A stretch of DNA of 64,000 nucleotides, from positions 1-64,000 of the forward strand of contig WNNJ02003518.1 of the NCBI GenBank assembly GCA_012934845.2, given 5' to 3'. The stretch is from Pomphorhynchus laevis. Lineage: Eukaryota > Acanthocephala > Palaeacanthocephala > Echinorhynchida > Pomphorhynchidae. The position numbers and the translations under genes were made by a program. Shown in pieces: positions 41,971-52,667 of this stretch (its first letter is position 1; the number at the start of each line of letters is the position of its first letter). The notes beneath the pieces were generated by a model. That model was not told the DNA's origin and made no database searches. It saw only the letters and a list, made by a program, of their open reading frames with translations.

Positions 41971-44900
41971 CCGTACTTCCTGTTTCATATTCCTCCCTCA
42001 TCTAAACACCTCTTATACTTCTTTCTTCTCTTCACGTACTCCTTACTCTACCTCCCCCGTATCACTTCTCAATAATTTACATTCTTCCATTATAATCACA
42101 TTCAGTAACATCTCCGATCAACCGATTCAACACTCCGCTGCTGTCACACATGATTCAACCTTTCTTAATTCTCAATTGAGCACCTCTGTCATTCCCAACT
42201 TCGACCTGCTCTTCTGCCTCTATTCATACCAGCTCTGTCTGTCCACCACTTCCATGTCATCGTTTTCCTTTGCGCAATCGCTGTATTATCATATCTAAAT
42301 TAAAAATTTCCGAATATGCTTCTCTATAATCTCGCCTCGATGATGATGTATCTGCTTTCATGTTTATACTAGCAACCATTCTTCTTGATGATAATCCATA
42401 TTTCTTCAATAATATCGCTCGTGTATCTTTTATCCGTATAAAAAATCCACTAAATCTAATTTTTTCAATCCTCCACTCCTAAAAATCGTTTTCCGGCATT
42501 GTTCACATGCCTTGGTACTCTCCCAACGTTATAAACTTCTTACCACTTCATATACTTGTCCTATTATTCCAGACCGCTCCCCCTTCTGATATTGCCCAGC
42601 TCAATTCTGCTCGCATTGAGAAACGTCGTGAAACAAACGGCGATCCATCCCTATCAATCCGATAAATCAACGAAAATTTTAACGTCGTACGCACGATCCC
42701 AAAAATCCGATGGTGTCCGGTCTCTACCCCACTTTTCTTTTCTAGTCGATTCCTGAACATACTTTTCGTTTTAGTATTTTTAACACTCGCTTTATTCTTC
42801 ATAAAGCTAATCTGCTACTTGATATTTTCGATCAATTATCTATCGATATTCTCTGCATTACCGAATTCTGGTACTTTGACTCTGGAGATCTTGCTATATG
42901 TCGTCTATGCCGCTCTGGTTGTTCTCTACTTGAATCAGCTCGATTAATTGTCACATATACTGATTCTAACCATGGCGGTGTTGTTATTGCTCTTCACCCA
43001 ACGTCTCTACGTAAAATTAATGCTAACATCCGTTTCACTTCGTTCGAATTGCTCATATACAGATCATCAACTTCTGTTCATCTCGAACTTGTGATTGTAT
43101 CCCGTCAAGTCTCAGCTATCCTTCACATATGTTCTTTGCGAGCTTGCAAATCTTCTTTATCACCGTTAATTGTATCATACTCCTTCTTTGGTTCTCGGTG
43201 ACTTTAATATTCGTCTTGATCGCTCGATTGACTCTGTCTCTATCACTCTAACTAATCTTCATTCTGATTTTAACTAAAAATTACTTTCAATAAGCCACAC
43301 TCATATTTTCAGCGGTGCTCTCGACATAATTGCTGCTTCCAATCGCTTCAATGCATATACCTCCTTGTCAATTACTGATCCTGGTTTGTCCGATAATTTC
43401 CTTTTCACTCTTACTCTTACTCGTATCCATCCTCCTTCTCCGTATCCAACATTAGCTACTCAAAGTCGACCCTGGAAACTTCTCGATATCCCTATTCTCT
43501 GTGTAGCCTTACTCAATGCTTCACTCTTTTCACTTCCACTTAACTATATTTCTACCGATGACATCTGCATTCTGTTTGATTCTAAACTTACGACTATCCT
43601 CAATCACCTTCTGCCTATTCGACCCCGACGCTTTCAGCGCTTGCGCCATGCTCCCTGGTTCGATTTCGACTGTAGTCTTTCTAAGCGTCGACTCCGTCAC
43701 TCTTTTCGTGTGTTTAATCGTTTTCCTAATTGTTCTCCCAACTCACTCACTCCAAATCTCCGTACTTCCTATCTTTCTCTCCGCCGTTCCAATCCCATTT
43801 TTATGCTTACTAAACGTACTCTTTTTTGGCGAAATCAACTCAAGTCCTCATCCAACCCTAAATCTCATTAGAAAATCTTAAACTCAATTCTTTCACGATC
43901 ATCTACCCTTTGTAGCATAAATCCTAATGAATTTTCTTCTTATCTACAATCTAATCTATCCAATTTACTTTCCCTTCTACCAAGTACCCCTAGTATCCTC
44001 TTTTCTCTTTAAATACTTCCCTCCCAGAGCTATTTCATCTTCCCGTTTCGTCTGATGAAAGTTCCTTAGGGTTATTCTGTCATTCCTAATAAAATGTCTC
44101 TTTCTGACCCAATTCCCACTCACTTGCTTAAAAATATCTGTTCCGCTATCTCCCCCTTCCTAACCACCTTGTTCAACCCGGCCATCCGTAGCCGTATATT
44201 TCCTTCCAACTGGAAATGCGCCAATGTTCGTCCTCTCATCAAAAAGAAATATCTCGATTCCTCACTTTCCTCATCGTAACGTTCTATCTCACTTATCCCA
44301 ATCCTCTCTAAACTTATTAAGCATCTCGTTCTAAAGCAAGTTAATGCATATCTATTTTCTAACTTATTTCCTCTATTCCAAGCCGATTTTTGCTCGAATT
44401 ACTCTACTGAAATTGCATGTCTTAAAGTTTATAATGACTTACTAATCTCGCAAGATCAAAAATTATGTAGTAGCATAGTTTCTCTTGATTTATCATCTGC
44501 TTTTGACATCATCGATCACTCGATTATTCTCCATCGCCTTCGTCATGATTATGGTTTCTCTTTACCCACTGTAGCTTGGTTTTATTCATATCTATCAATA
44601 CGTGCATTTCGCGTCTGTTTTAACTCTTCTCTTTCCCATCTTTCTTCCATCCCGTCCGGTGTTTCTAGAACTTCCCTCTGTATCATTAAATTATCCAATT
44701 CTCTCTATCGTTGACAATCTCGTTTTCTTAGGCTTCCATTTTGACAACCGACTTTAACTTAAACCTTTCGTTAGAGATGAAGTACACTCATCTACCTTGA
44801 TTCTCCGCAACCTCCGTGAAATTCGTAGATTGATCGATTTTCCTTTGATGGATATCATATCTTCTCTCCTTTTCTCAAGACTTGATTACTGTATTAGTCT

Positions 44901-45410
44901 ATTTTCCAACTAACCTAAATCCACTCTTCTTCCCCTATAACGCATTGTCAACGCAGCAGTCCGAATTCTCCTCCGTCTTCGTCGTTTTGATCATGCATCC
45001 TACCATCTTGCTTCTCTCGATTTGCCTACCATTTATTGTCGTATTCAAACTCGTCTTCTCATTACGTTCAGCCTTGTAACTTTTCATACATCTTCATTTC
45101 TCAACCTTCCTTGATAATTCTCGTCCTGCTTACTGTTCTTTGTTTTCCCATAATTCCCTTCTTTTACATGTCCCAAACTACTCTACCTCTTTTATCTTCC
45201 GCTCCTTCGTTGTGGCTGCTCCTCTTTCGTGGAATCATCTGCCCATTAATATACGCCAATCAACATCCTGTCTTGCTTCAAACGCCAAATCCAGTCTCAT
45301 TTAAACAATTCAACTAATTTATCCGTTTGACTTATGCTGTTTTTGATAGTTAGTGGACTTGTAAGCGTGCAGCTGTCACGCATTTGCCACGTTAAATAAA
45401 TTATTATTAA
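41971..45410 (+). mobile_element. LINE F1, old diverged copy
   Basis: Runs from the Pro/Ser-rich ORF1 linker through the RRM-like segment (~42240-42650), endonuclease (LCITEFWY ~42855; SDNFLFTL ~43390), linker (WFDFDCSLSKRRLRHSF ~43655), RT motif A (LDLSSAFDIIDHS ~44490-44525) and the C-terminal region. Motifs B and C of the RT are missing between ~44665 and 44670. Frames change every few hundred bases, and identity to the intact copy is clearly lower than that of the 3.3-7.6 kb copy, so it is the oldest F1 here. Hairpin 45365-45381 is GCGTG/CACGC. Confidence 0.85.
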
Positions 45411-45542
45411 AAGAAAATAAAACTACAGGTTCATCGGTATTGCTGGCGTCAATATGATTAGTTTCATAATAAATACTATAACCACAATCTTCTTCCATTT
45501 CAAATATATAGTTATTATAGGAACGAAGAAGAAACATTTTTT
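45411..45542. other. Spacer between two opposed F1 copies
   Basis: Contains atatagttattataggaacgaagaa (45510-45534), which recurs inverted at 51070-51094, on the far side of the F1/F3 pair. The two may be halves of one interrupted repeat. Confidence 0.4.
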
Positions 45543-48500
45543 CAATAATAATACAAATTTATTTAATGTGGCAAATGCGTACAAGCTGTACGCTTACAAG
45601 TCCACAAACAAAAATGAAAAAGTCAAGCAGATAAATTGTTTAAATGGGATCGGATTTGTCGTTTGAAGCACGGCAGGGAAGTTGATTGGCGTATATGAAT
45701 GGGCAGATGATTCCACGATAGAGGAGCAGCCACCAGGAAGGAGCGGAGTCCAAAGGAGGTAGAGTAGTTTGGGACATGTAAAAGAAGGGAATTACAGGAA
45801 CGCAAGGAACAGTAAACAGAACGAGAATTATCAAGAAAAGGAAGGTTGAGAAATGAAGGGGTATGAAAAGTTACAAGGCGGAAAGCAACGATAAGAAGAC
45901 GAATTTGAACACGACAATAAATTGTAGGCAAATCGAGAGAAGCAAGATGGTAGGATGTATGATCAAAACGACGAAGACGGAGGAGAATTCGGACGGCTGC
46001 GTTGACGATGCGTTGTAGGGGAAGAAGAGTGGATTTAGGTGAGTTGGAAAATAGACTAAGACAATAATCGAGTCTAGAAAAAAGGAGAGAAGATATGAGA
46101 GTCATACAAGAAGGGAAATCGATCAATCTACGAACTTGACGGAGGTTGCGGAGTATCAAGGTAGATGAGCGTACTTTATCTCTAACGAAAGGTTTAAGTG
46201 AAAGTCGGTTGTCAAAATGGAAGCCTAGGAAAACGAGATTATCAACGATAGGAAGAATTATAGAATTTAATGATACGGAGGGAGGTTCGAAGCCGAGGCG
46301 TCGAGGTAGGATCCACATAATTTTGGATTTATCAGGATTCAGAGAAAGGCGAAGGGAAGAAATATGATTGAAAATTGAGACAAGACAGTCGGAAGCAGAA
46401 ACACTAAGATCGTGAATACGATAAACAGGTGCATGAGCATAGATGAGAATGTCATCAGCATATTGCATAACATGGAAGTTAAATTTATGAGAAATCGAAG
46501 ACAAATCACCAAGAAGAAGAGAGAAAAGTATAGGGCCTAATACGGAGCCTTGTGGAACACCGGACGGAATGGACGAAGGATGGGAGAGAGAAGAGTTAGA
46601 ATATACGCGAAATGTACGGTTTGATAGATATGAAGAAAACCATGATACAGTGGGTAAAGAGAAGCCATAATCATGACGAAGGCGATGGAGAAGAATCGAG
46701 TGATCGACGATGTCAAAAGCAGACGATAGATCAAGAGAAACTATGACACTACATAATTTATGATCGCGCGATATGAGTAAGTCGTTATAAACTTTAAGAC
46801 ATGCAATTTCGGTAGAGTAATTAGAGCGAAAAGCGGCTTGGAAGGGAGGAAATAAGTTAGAGGAATAGAGATATGTATTAACTTGCTTAAGAACGAGACG
46901 CTCAAGGAGTTTAGAGAGGGTTGGGAGAAGTGAAATAGGACGGTACGAAGATGGTAGTGAGGAGTCGAGAGATTGCTTTTTGATGAGAGGACGAACAGTG
47001 GCGCATTTCCAGATGGAAGGAAATGTACGGCTACGGATGGACGAGTTGAACAATGTGGTTAGGAAGGGTAAGATAGAGGAGCAGATATTTTTAAGCAAGT
47101 GAGTGGGAATTGGGTCAGAAGGAGAGGTTTTATTAGGTAATGACAGCAGAACCGAAGAAACTTCATCAGACGAAACGGGAAGAAGGTGGAATAGTTCTGG
47201 GAGGGAAGTATTTAAAGAGAAGAGTGGGTACAAGGGGGCTATGGGTAGTAGGGAAAGTAAATTAGATAGCTTAGTTTGTAGATAAGAAGAAAATTCATCA
47301 GGATTTATATTACAAGGGGTAGATGATCGTGAAAGAATTGAGTTTAAGATTTTCCAATGAGATTTAGAGTTGGAAGATGACTCGAGTTGATTTCGCCAAA
47401 AGAGAGTACGTTTAGTACGTATAAGAATGAGATGTGAACGGCGTTGAGAAAAGTAGGAATCACGAAGATTTGGAGGGAGTGAGTTGGGAGAACGTTTAAG
47501 AAAGCGTTTATACATACGAAAAGAGTGACGGAGTCGACGCTTAGAAAGACTACAGTCAGAATCGAACCAGGGAGCATGGCGCAAGCGCTGGGAACGTCGA
47601 AGTCGACTAGGCAGAAGGTTATTGAGGATCGACGTAAGTTCAGAATCAAACAGAATGCAGAGATCATCGGGAGAGAGATAGTTAAGAGGAAGTGAAAAGA
47701 GTGAAGAATTGAGTAAGGCTGTGCAGAGAATAGGGATATCGAGAAGCTTCCAGGGTCGACTTGGTGTAGATAATGGTAAAGGCGGAGAAGGAGGATGGGG
47801 ACGAGTAAGAGTAAGAGTGACAAGGAAATGATCGGACAAACCAGGATCAGTAATTGACAAGGAGGTATAGTCATTGAAGCAGTTAGGAACAGCAATGATG
47901 TCGAGAGCACCGCCGAGAATATGAGTTGGGCTTGTTGAAAGTAATTTATAGTTAAAATCAGAAAAAAGATTAGTTAAAGTGATAGAGTCAGAGTCAGACG
48001 GGCGATCAAGACGAATGTTAAAGTCACCGAGAACAAAAGAAGGAGTATAAGACAATGAACAGTGAGACATTAGATCTGCAAGGTCGTTAAAGAAGATACG
48101 TGATGGGGCAACTGAACCTGGACGGTATACAATCACAAGTTCCAGAGGGAAAGGCGTTGATAATCTGCATATGAGTAATTCGAACGAAGTGTAACGGATG
48201 TTAACGTTGATTTTACGTAAAGACATTGGGTGACGAGCAATGGCAACAATACCGCCATGGTTAGAAGCAGTAGATGTATGAGATGCAATTTGACGAGCTG
48301 ATTCAACTAGAGAACAACCAGAGCGACATAGACGACGAATAGCAAGATCGTCGGAGTCAGAGTGCCAGGATTCGGTAATGCAGAGAATATCGATAGATAA
48401 TTGATCAAAGATATCAAGGAGCATATCAGCTTTATGAAGAATGGAGCGAGTGTTGAATAGACTTAGACGAAAAGTATGCTTAGGAGCGAGATCGACTAGC

Positions 48501-48595
48501 GAAGAAGACAAGGGGAGAGATGGGACGCCATCGAATTTTTGGCCTTGTGTGTACAACGTGAAAATTTCCGTTGATTTGACGTATAGATAAGGTGA
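45543..48595 (-). mobile_element. LINE F1, uninterrupted endonuclease-RT copy
   Basis: 5'-truncated just upstream of the endonuclease and joined directly to the 3' tail of LINE F3 (48600). The 3' UTR has hairpin 45577-45593 (GCGTAC/GTACGC) and tail ttgtattatta. It lacks the ORF1-type region, so it is not a complete element, but it is the best reference for the family. Confidence 0.9.
45623..48556 (-). CDS. LINE F1 ORF2: AP-like endonuclease and reverse transcriptase, intact frame
   Basis: 977 codons with no interruption. Endonuclease (residues ~30-235): NTRSILHKAD, LCITESWHSD, HGGIVAIARH, VIVYRPGS, GDFNIRLDRP, ALDIIAVP and SDHFLVTL. RT (~520-800): VSLDLSSAFDIVDHS (motif A), SGVPQGSVLGPILF (motif B), QYADDILIYAHA (motif C), NPDKSKIMWILP (D) and LVFLGFHFDNRLS (E). 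A C-terminal region ends RSHLNNLSA. The frame opens without a good ATG (the first listed codon is TTG) and extends upstream to the truncation point, so the true start was lost. It would nick DNA and prime reverse transcription in trans or cis if expressed from a flanking promoter. Confidence 0.9.
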   Translation of the reverse strand: MYTQGQKFDGVPSLPLSSSLVDLAPKHTFRLSLFNTRSILHKADMLLDIFDQLSIDILCITESWHSDSDDLAIRRLCRSGCSLVESARQIASHTSTASNHGGIVAIARHPMSLRKINVNIRYTSFELLICRLSTPFPLELVIVYRPGSVAPSRIFFNDLADLMSHCSLSYTPSFVLGDFNIRLDRPSDSDSITLTNLFSDFNYKLLSTSPTHILGGALDIIAVPNCFNDYTSLSITDPGLSDHFLVTLTLTRPHPPSPPLPLSTPSRPWKLLDIPILCTALLNSSLFSLPLNYLSPDDLCILFDSELTSILNNLLPSRLRRSQRLRHAPWFDSDCSLSKRRLRHSFRMYKRFLKRSPNSLPPNLRDSYFSQRRSHLILIRTKRTLFWRNQLESSSNSKSHWKILNSILSRSSTPCNINPDEFSSYLQTKLSNLLSLLPIAPLYPLFSLNTSLPELFHLLPVSSDEVSSVLLSLPNKTSPSDPIPTHLLKNICSSILPFLTTLFNSSIRSRTFPSIWKCATVRPLIKKQSLDSSLPSSYRPISLLPTLSKLLERLVLKQVNTYLYSSNLFPPFQAAFRSNYSTEIACLKVYNDLLISRDHKLCSVIVSLDLSSAFDIVDHSILLHRLRHDYGFSLPTVSWFSSYLSNRTFRVYSNSSLSHPSSIPSGVPQGSVLGPILFSLLLGDLSSISHKFNFHVMQYADDILIYAHAPVYRIHDLSVSASDCLVSIFNHISSLRLSLNPDKSKIMWILPRRLGFEPPSVSLNSIILPIVDNLVFLGFHFDNRLSLKPFVRDKVRSSTLILRNLRQVRRLIDFPSCMTLISSLLFSRLDYCLSLFSNSPKSTLLPLQRIVNAAVRILLRLRRFDHTSYHLASLDLPTIYCRVQIRLLIVAFRLVTFHTPSFLNLPFLDNSRSVYCSLRSCNSLLLHVPNYSTSFGLRSFLVAAPLSWNHLPIHIRQSTSLPCFKRQIRSHLNNLSA

Positions 48596-48599
48596 AACA

Positions 48600-51060
48600 T
48601 TTTTTTGTAATTGAATAGAATAGAATAGAATTTATTTAGAGTGACCGTTATGGTACAATAGAACCATTTACAGGCCCACTATAAAAATTAAAAGACAAGT
48701 TTACGTCCGATGAGTGTTTGAACTTGTATGTAGAGTTATTGAATTGATTGCGGCTGAAAGTGTTATTTTAGTTCGTTTGCAAGAAGTATGGCGATCAAGG
48801 AAGTTTTGAAGTGTTTAAGCGACGTCAATGATTTGTGTCTCGAGGAAGTTTGTTCCAAAGGCGTGGTGCAGCGATGGTGAACGCACGATATCCGTGATTA
48901 CCGTTGTGACGGGGGACGAAAAGCGAGTAGGAGCGATGACTTCTTAGGGAGAGACCAGTCGTCATATTGGATGCGCTATCAGGAAGATATAGATAAGGAG
49001 GGTTGTGCCGGAATTTGATTTGCCATGCAAGTGTGAGAATTTGAGAGGTTATGCGGCTCGGAATGTCGAGCCAGTTAAGGATGCGGAGGGTGTTGGAGAT
49101 GTGGTCGTACTTGCGAAGGCGGAAGATGACCCTAGCAGCCATGTGCAGAATCCTTTGTAGATAGTGAAATTGATATGCTGGACAGTTTACGAGAAGACCT
49201 AAGCAATATTCTAGACGAGGCATGAAAAGGCTGGAGATTAAAATAGCTGTCGATTTGACGTCGAGGTTTCTACGGACACTTCGAATGTCACGGAGGATGA
49301 GGGAGCATGAACTGATCTTGCTACGAATAAAAGGCAGAAACGAGAGATTATTGTCAAAAGGGACACCGAGGATTGTCATGATAGTCACTTCTGGTAGACG
49401 GAAATTGTGTATGCATACTGGAAAATCGAGGGTGTAAGAGTGGCGCGGTGTTATCCACATCATGTTAGATTTCTCGTTGTTTAAAAACATACGGATTGAA
49501 CAAAGATATGCGTGAATAGCAGAGAGGCAAGACGATGCATCAGAAGCGAGGTTGGATGCAGATGTAAGTGTGCATGATGCATAGATTACTATATCGTCAG
49601 CGTACTGAATAACTTCAAAGCCGAAAGGGACCATGATGGAAGATAAATCACCAAGAAGAAGGGTGAAAAGAAGCGGCCCTAGAACGGATCCTTGTGGTAC
49701 ACCGCAGCTGAGAGGAACCGGCGCAGAAGAGTTGGAGTTGGAGACTACGTGATAAGAGCGATTTGAGAGGTAGGATTTGAACCAAGAAATGACATGAGAC
49801 GAGAAGCAGTAACGTTGTTTGAGACATGAGAGAAGTATAGTGTGATCAACTACATCAAAGGCGGAGGATAAATCAAGTGAAATTACAAGGCTTACTAGAT
49901 GTTTGTCAAGAGCAAGAAGTAGATCATTGGAGAGTTTTGTGCATGCGGTCATAGTAGAATGTTGTGGTCGATATGCTGATTGAAAAGGTGGAAACAGAAT
50001 TTGATGATATGTAGTTGCTTACCTGTCTGAGGATGAGACGCTCGAAAAGTTTTGAGATGGTCGGAAGGTTTGATATTGGTCTATAGGAAGAGGCGGAACT
50101 TGGATCAAGATGATGTTTCTTTAATAATGGGCGAACTATGGCATGTTTGAACGACGAAGGGTAGTGTGATAAATGGATAGACATGTTGAAGACACTTGTG
50201 AGATAAGGGCTGATGGTGTCACTTAGTAACTTTAGAATGTATGTTGGAACAGGATCGAGAGGAGAGGTTGAATTGGGTAATCGTGCTAGGGCATCAGATA
50301 CGCTTTCGATAGATAAAAGTGAAAAGTGAAACAGTTCAGTATGATATGGGGCAAGGTAGGAGAAACTAGAAGATAATGGTACGTGGATTTAGGTCAAAGT
50401 TCGAGCTATTTTGCGTTGCAAATGAGATTCGAATTGGTTGGAAGTGATAGAGATAGACGTGACGGATTTGTTTCTACCCAAAAGGTTATTAATGGATTTC
50501 CACGCGTATTGATGATTGTCACGCAAAGATGTTTTGCTTTGCCAGTACGAGGAGCATTTTGAGTTCAAAAGATATCGGTATTTGCGTCGAAATTCGAGGT
50601 ATTCTGAGTAAGATGAGTTTAATAGCTCGGTGATATTACGACGACGGAATCTTGAGTGCATTCGGTGAAGGTGTCGTAAGGAGCGCTTGGCTCTTTGGCA
50701 ATCGCTATCGAACCAGGGCGCTCCTGACTGACGGCGAGGCGTACATTGTTTGAACGGCAAAATCATATCGAGTATGCCAATAAGTTCAGTGCTGTACATG
50801 TTGGTTAAGTCGTCAAGTGAAGTGTTAGTAAAGGCGGCAAAAATTAGGAGTGGGGACGAGAGAAGGTTTATACGCAAGTTATTTAGATCAAGTTGTTTCC
50901 ATGGACGATATATATGGGGATGAGTAGGGTGTGGAGGATCATTGGTTTTAATGTTAATGGTGAGAATGTAATGGTCGGATAGGCCCACATCTTTCACAGA
51001 AACGGTGCTGTAATCCTGATAATGATAGCAAGAGCTATCGAAGTATAGAATTTTAATCAA
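48600..51060 (-). mobile_element. LINE F3 (CR1/L2-group), 5'-truncated, broken
   Basis: From 51060: the end of the endonuclease (VGLSDHYILTIN), linker (APWFDSDCQRAKRSLRHLH), RT N-terminus (IVRPLLKKHHLDPS, SYRPISNLPTISKLFERLI), motif A (ISLDLSSAFDVVDHT), B (CGVPQGSVLGPLLF), C (IQYADDIVIYAS) and C-terminal domain to RLWNKLPRDTNH. Open blocks are 51060-50389, 50184-49924 and 49952-48825, so two or three breaks. The 3' tail is made of ATTCT pentamers (48608-48636) after taaataa, unlike the ATT tails of F1. It has no F1-type 3' hairpin. Confidence 0.85.
48825..49952 (-). pseudogene. LINE F3 reverse transcriptase, longest open block
   Basis: 375 codons covering RT motif A to the C-terminal domain, all catalytic motifs intact (LDLSSAFD, GVPQGS, YADD). 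The RT fingers lie upstream in another frame (50184-49924), so the protein is incomplete. Similarity to F1 and F2 is clear in the motifs but much lower between them. Confidence 0.8.
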
Positions 51061-51420
51061 ATAAAGGATATTTTATTCTTCGTTCCTTTAATAACTATAT
51101 GATTAGTTTCATTTAATGTGTTAGTTATGATTAATTTCAGTTAACTTATCCAGTGTGTTTGACGGATTGCGTCCTCCAATAACAGGTTTATTGAAGTGGT
51201 TATTATAGCTATTTTCATTTTACAAGTCCACTAATCAGATCAGCTAACTGAGTATATGTATTTTATATTGTTTATAAATTAAAAGATAATGGGGTTATTT
51301 TTCGTAGTTGTGATTAATAATATTATTAATAATAATTATTAATAATAAGTAGGAGAGTTAGACACTCAGTTTGCATACGTGTGCTTAATTAAGTCAATTC
51401 AGCATGAATGAACACACACT
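51061..51420. other. Spacer with a PLE tail remnant
   Basis: 51232-51300 (atcagatcagctaactgagta and following) resembles the distal end of a minus-strand Naiad-like tail. The rest, including a patch of ATT repeats at 51320-51350, is not assigned. Confidence 0.45.
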
Positions 51421-52570
51421 CAACGATGCTATGAGTGCCCCTCTGCGTGGTTCGCATCTCTGACACTGAAACTAAGTCTACAATATCACATCTTTTTGAC
51501 ATTGATATTTCTCAAGACGATATCTTATGGCGCACATGCCAGTTGAGTTTTCGCAACGGCGGTTTATGCATTAGAGATCCGTCCACGTTACCAAGCAACG
51601 AATATCGATCATCGACCTCAGTGTGTGAGCCAAGCATACAAGGATATATTGGCTCGGTACTTAATTCTATGCAGGAGACAATTATTAAAAATCTACGGGC
51701 AGCAAAAGCCTCTAGTGAAAAGCTTGACCAAGAAGATATTTTGAGCAATGCGAGTGGAATTCTGTGTACCGCAATTGAGCATGCTTCAACAACACAGGCT
51801 TCGTCATGGCTATCCGGATATCCTACATTCAATCGAGCAACTCGATTAAGTAACATCGAGTTTTGTGATTCTATTTCTTCTAGATACGGAATTACGCCTA
51901 AATCCGCACCAACTCAATGTAAATGTAGGCAGATTAATACAGTTGCCCATGCTCTCTCATGCCCATTCGGTGGTCTTCCGTCGATGCGAAACGATGCCGT
52001 GCGCGATTTTATTGCCCATCAGCTAACAGAAACATCGTATAACGTACAAGTCGAGCCGCTGCTTACACCAGTCCCGCCAAACTTTGACTTTAGAAACGGC
52101 TCAACGACAAAAGACCGTGATGCTAGGCTCGACATTGCATGCTCAGGGTTGTTTGGTGATAGGAGTGAGCGAACTTTCTTCGACATTTGCGTGTTTAACG
52201 CTTTCGCTCAGTCCAACTCCTCCAAGACACCAGAGTCCTGCTATAAGTACCACCAACAGCGAAAGCGCAGTAAATATCTCGACAGAATAACAGAGTTCGA
52301 GCAGGGGTCTCTTGTATCCGCCGTCTTCTCATTCTCAGGTGGAAGCGGTGACAATGCTACACAACTTTTAAGATGAATCGTATCTAAATTGGCAAATAAG
52401 CGAGCAAGCAGATACCCCGACGAGGTTACAAAGCTTAGAACGCGTCTAGGCCTATTACTTGCAAAAATGACATCGCGATGCATCAGAGGAACGCGATCTG
52501 CAATCGGACGTCCAGAATTTTGAACCCAAACTGAACTGAATTCTCATTTACGGGCCCATTTGCGGGTAAC
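51421..52570 (+). mobile_element. F6 element, 5'-truncated, plus strand
   Basis: C-terminal part of the F6 polyprotein, short 3' UTR and an AAT-rich tail. It converges tail to tail with the minus-strand F6 copy that ends at ~52645. Confidence 0.8.
51435..52376 (+). pseudogene. F6 C-terminal region with PD-(D/E)XK-like domain
   Basis: An open frame of 313 codons: thumb-like region (LSFRNGGLCIRDP), Cys/His block (CKCRQINTVAHALSCPFGG), then MRNDAVRDFIAHQL, VQVEPLLTP, DARLDIACSGLFGD and TFFDICVFN. The D...D/(E)-type pairing RLDI / FFDICVFN resembles a PD-(D/E)XK nuclease core; this is inference. After an in-frame TGA (52374-52376) the same frame runs on to the natural end at ~52522 (SKLANKRASRY, CIRGTRSAIGRPEF), so the TGA is a mutation, probably CGA to TGA. 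The RT is missing. Confidence 0.8.
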
Positions 52571-52650
52571 CCAGAGATTGTAAAATAATAATAATAAATA
52601 AATAATAATATTATTATTATTATTTAAATAAAAAATATTTATTGTAAATC
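52571..52650. repeat. AAT/ATT-rich patch where two F6 tails meet
   Basis: The aat-rich tail of the plus copy runs into the att-rich tail of the minus copy. The two 3' ends lie within ~80 bp, so one probably inserted at the other's tail. Confidence 0.75.
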
Positions 52651-52667
52651 AAATAAACACAAGACTT

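Noticed and set aside
47344-47910. 188-codon minus-strand hydrophobic ORF, membrane-protein-like (also 5206-5772)
   Set aside because: It is an alternate-frame shadow of the LINE F1 endonuclease and occurs wherever that region is intact.
52374-52376. In-frame TGA in the F6 copy as a selenocysteine or readthrough codon
   Set aside because: The aligned residue in the other copies is Met/Arg, so a simple CGA-to-TGA mutation in a dead copy explains it.
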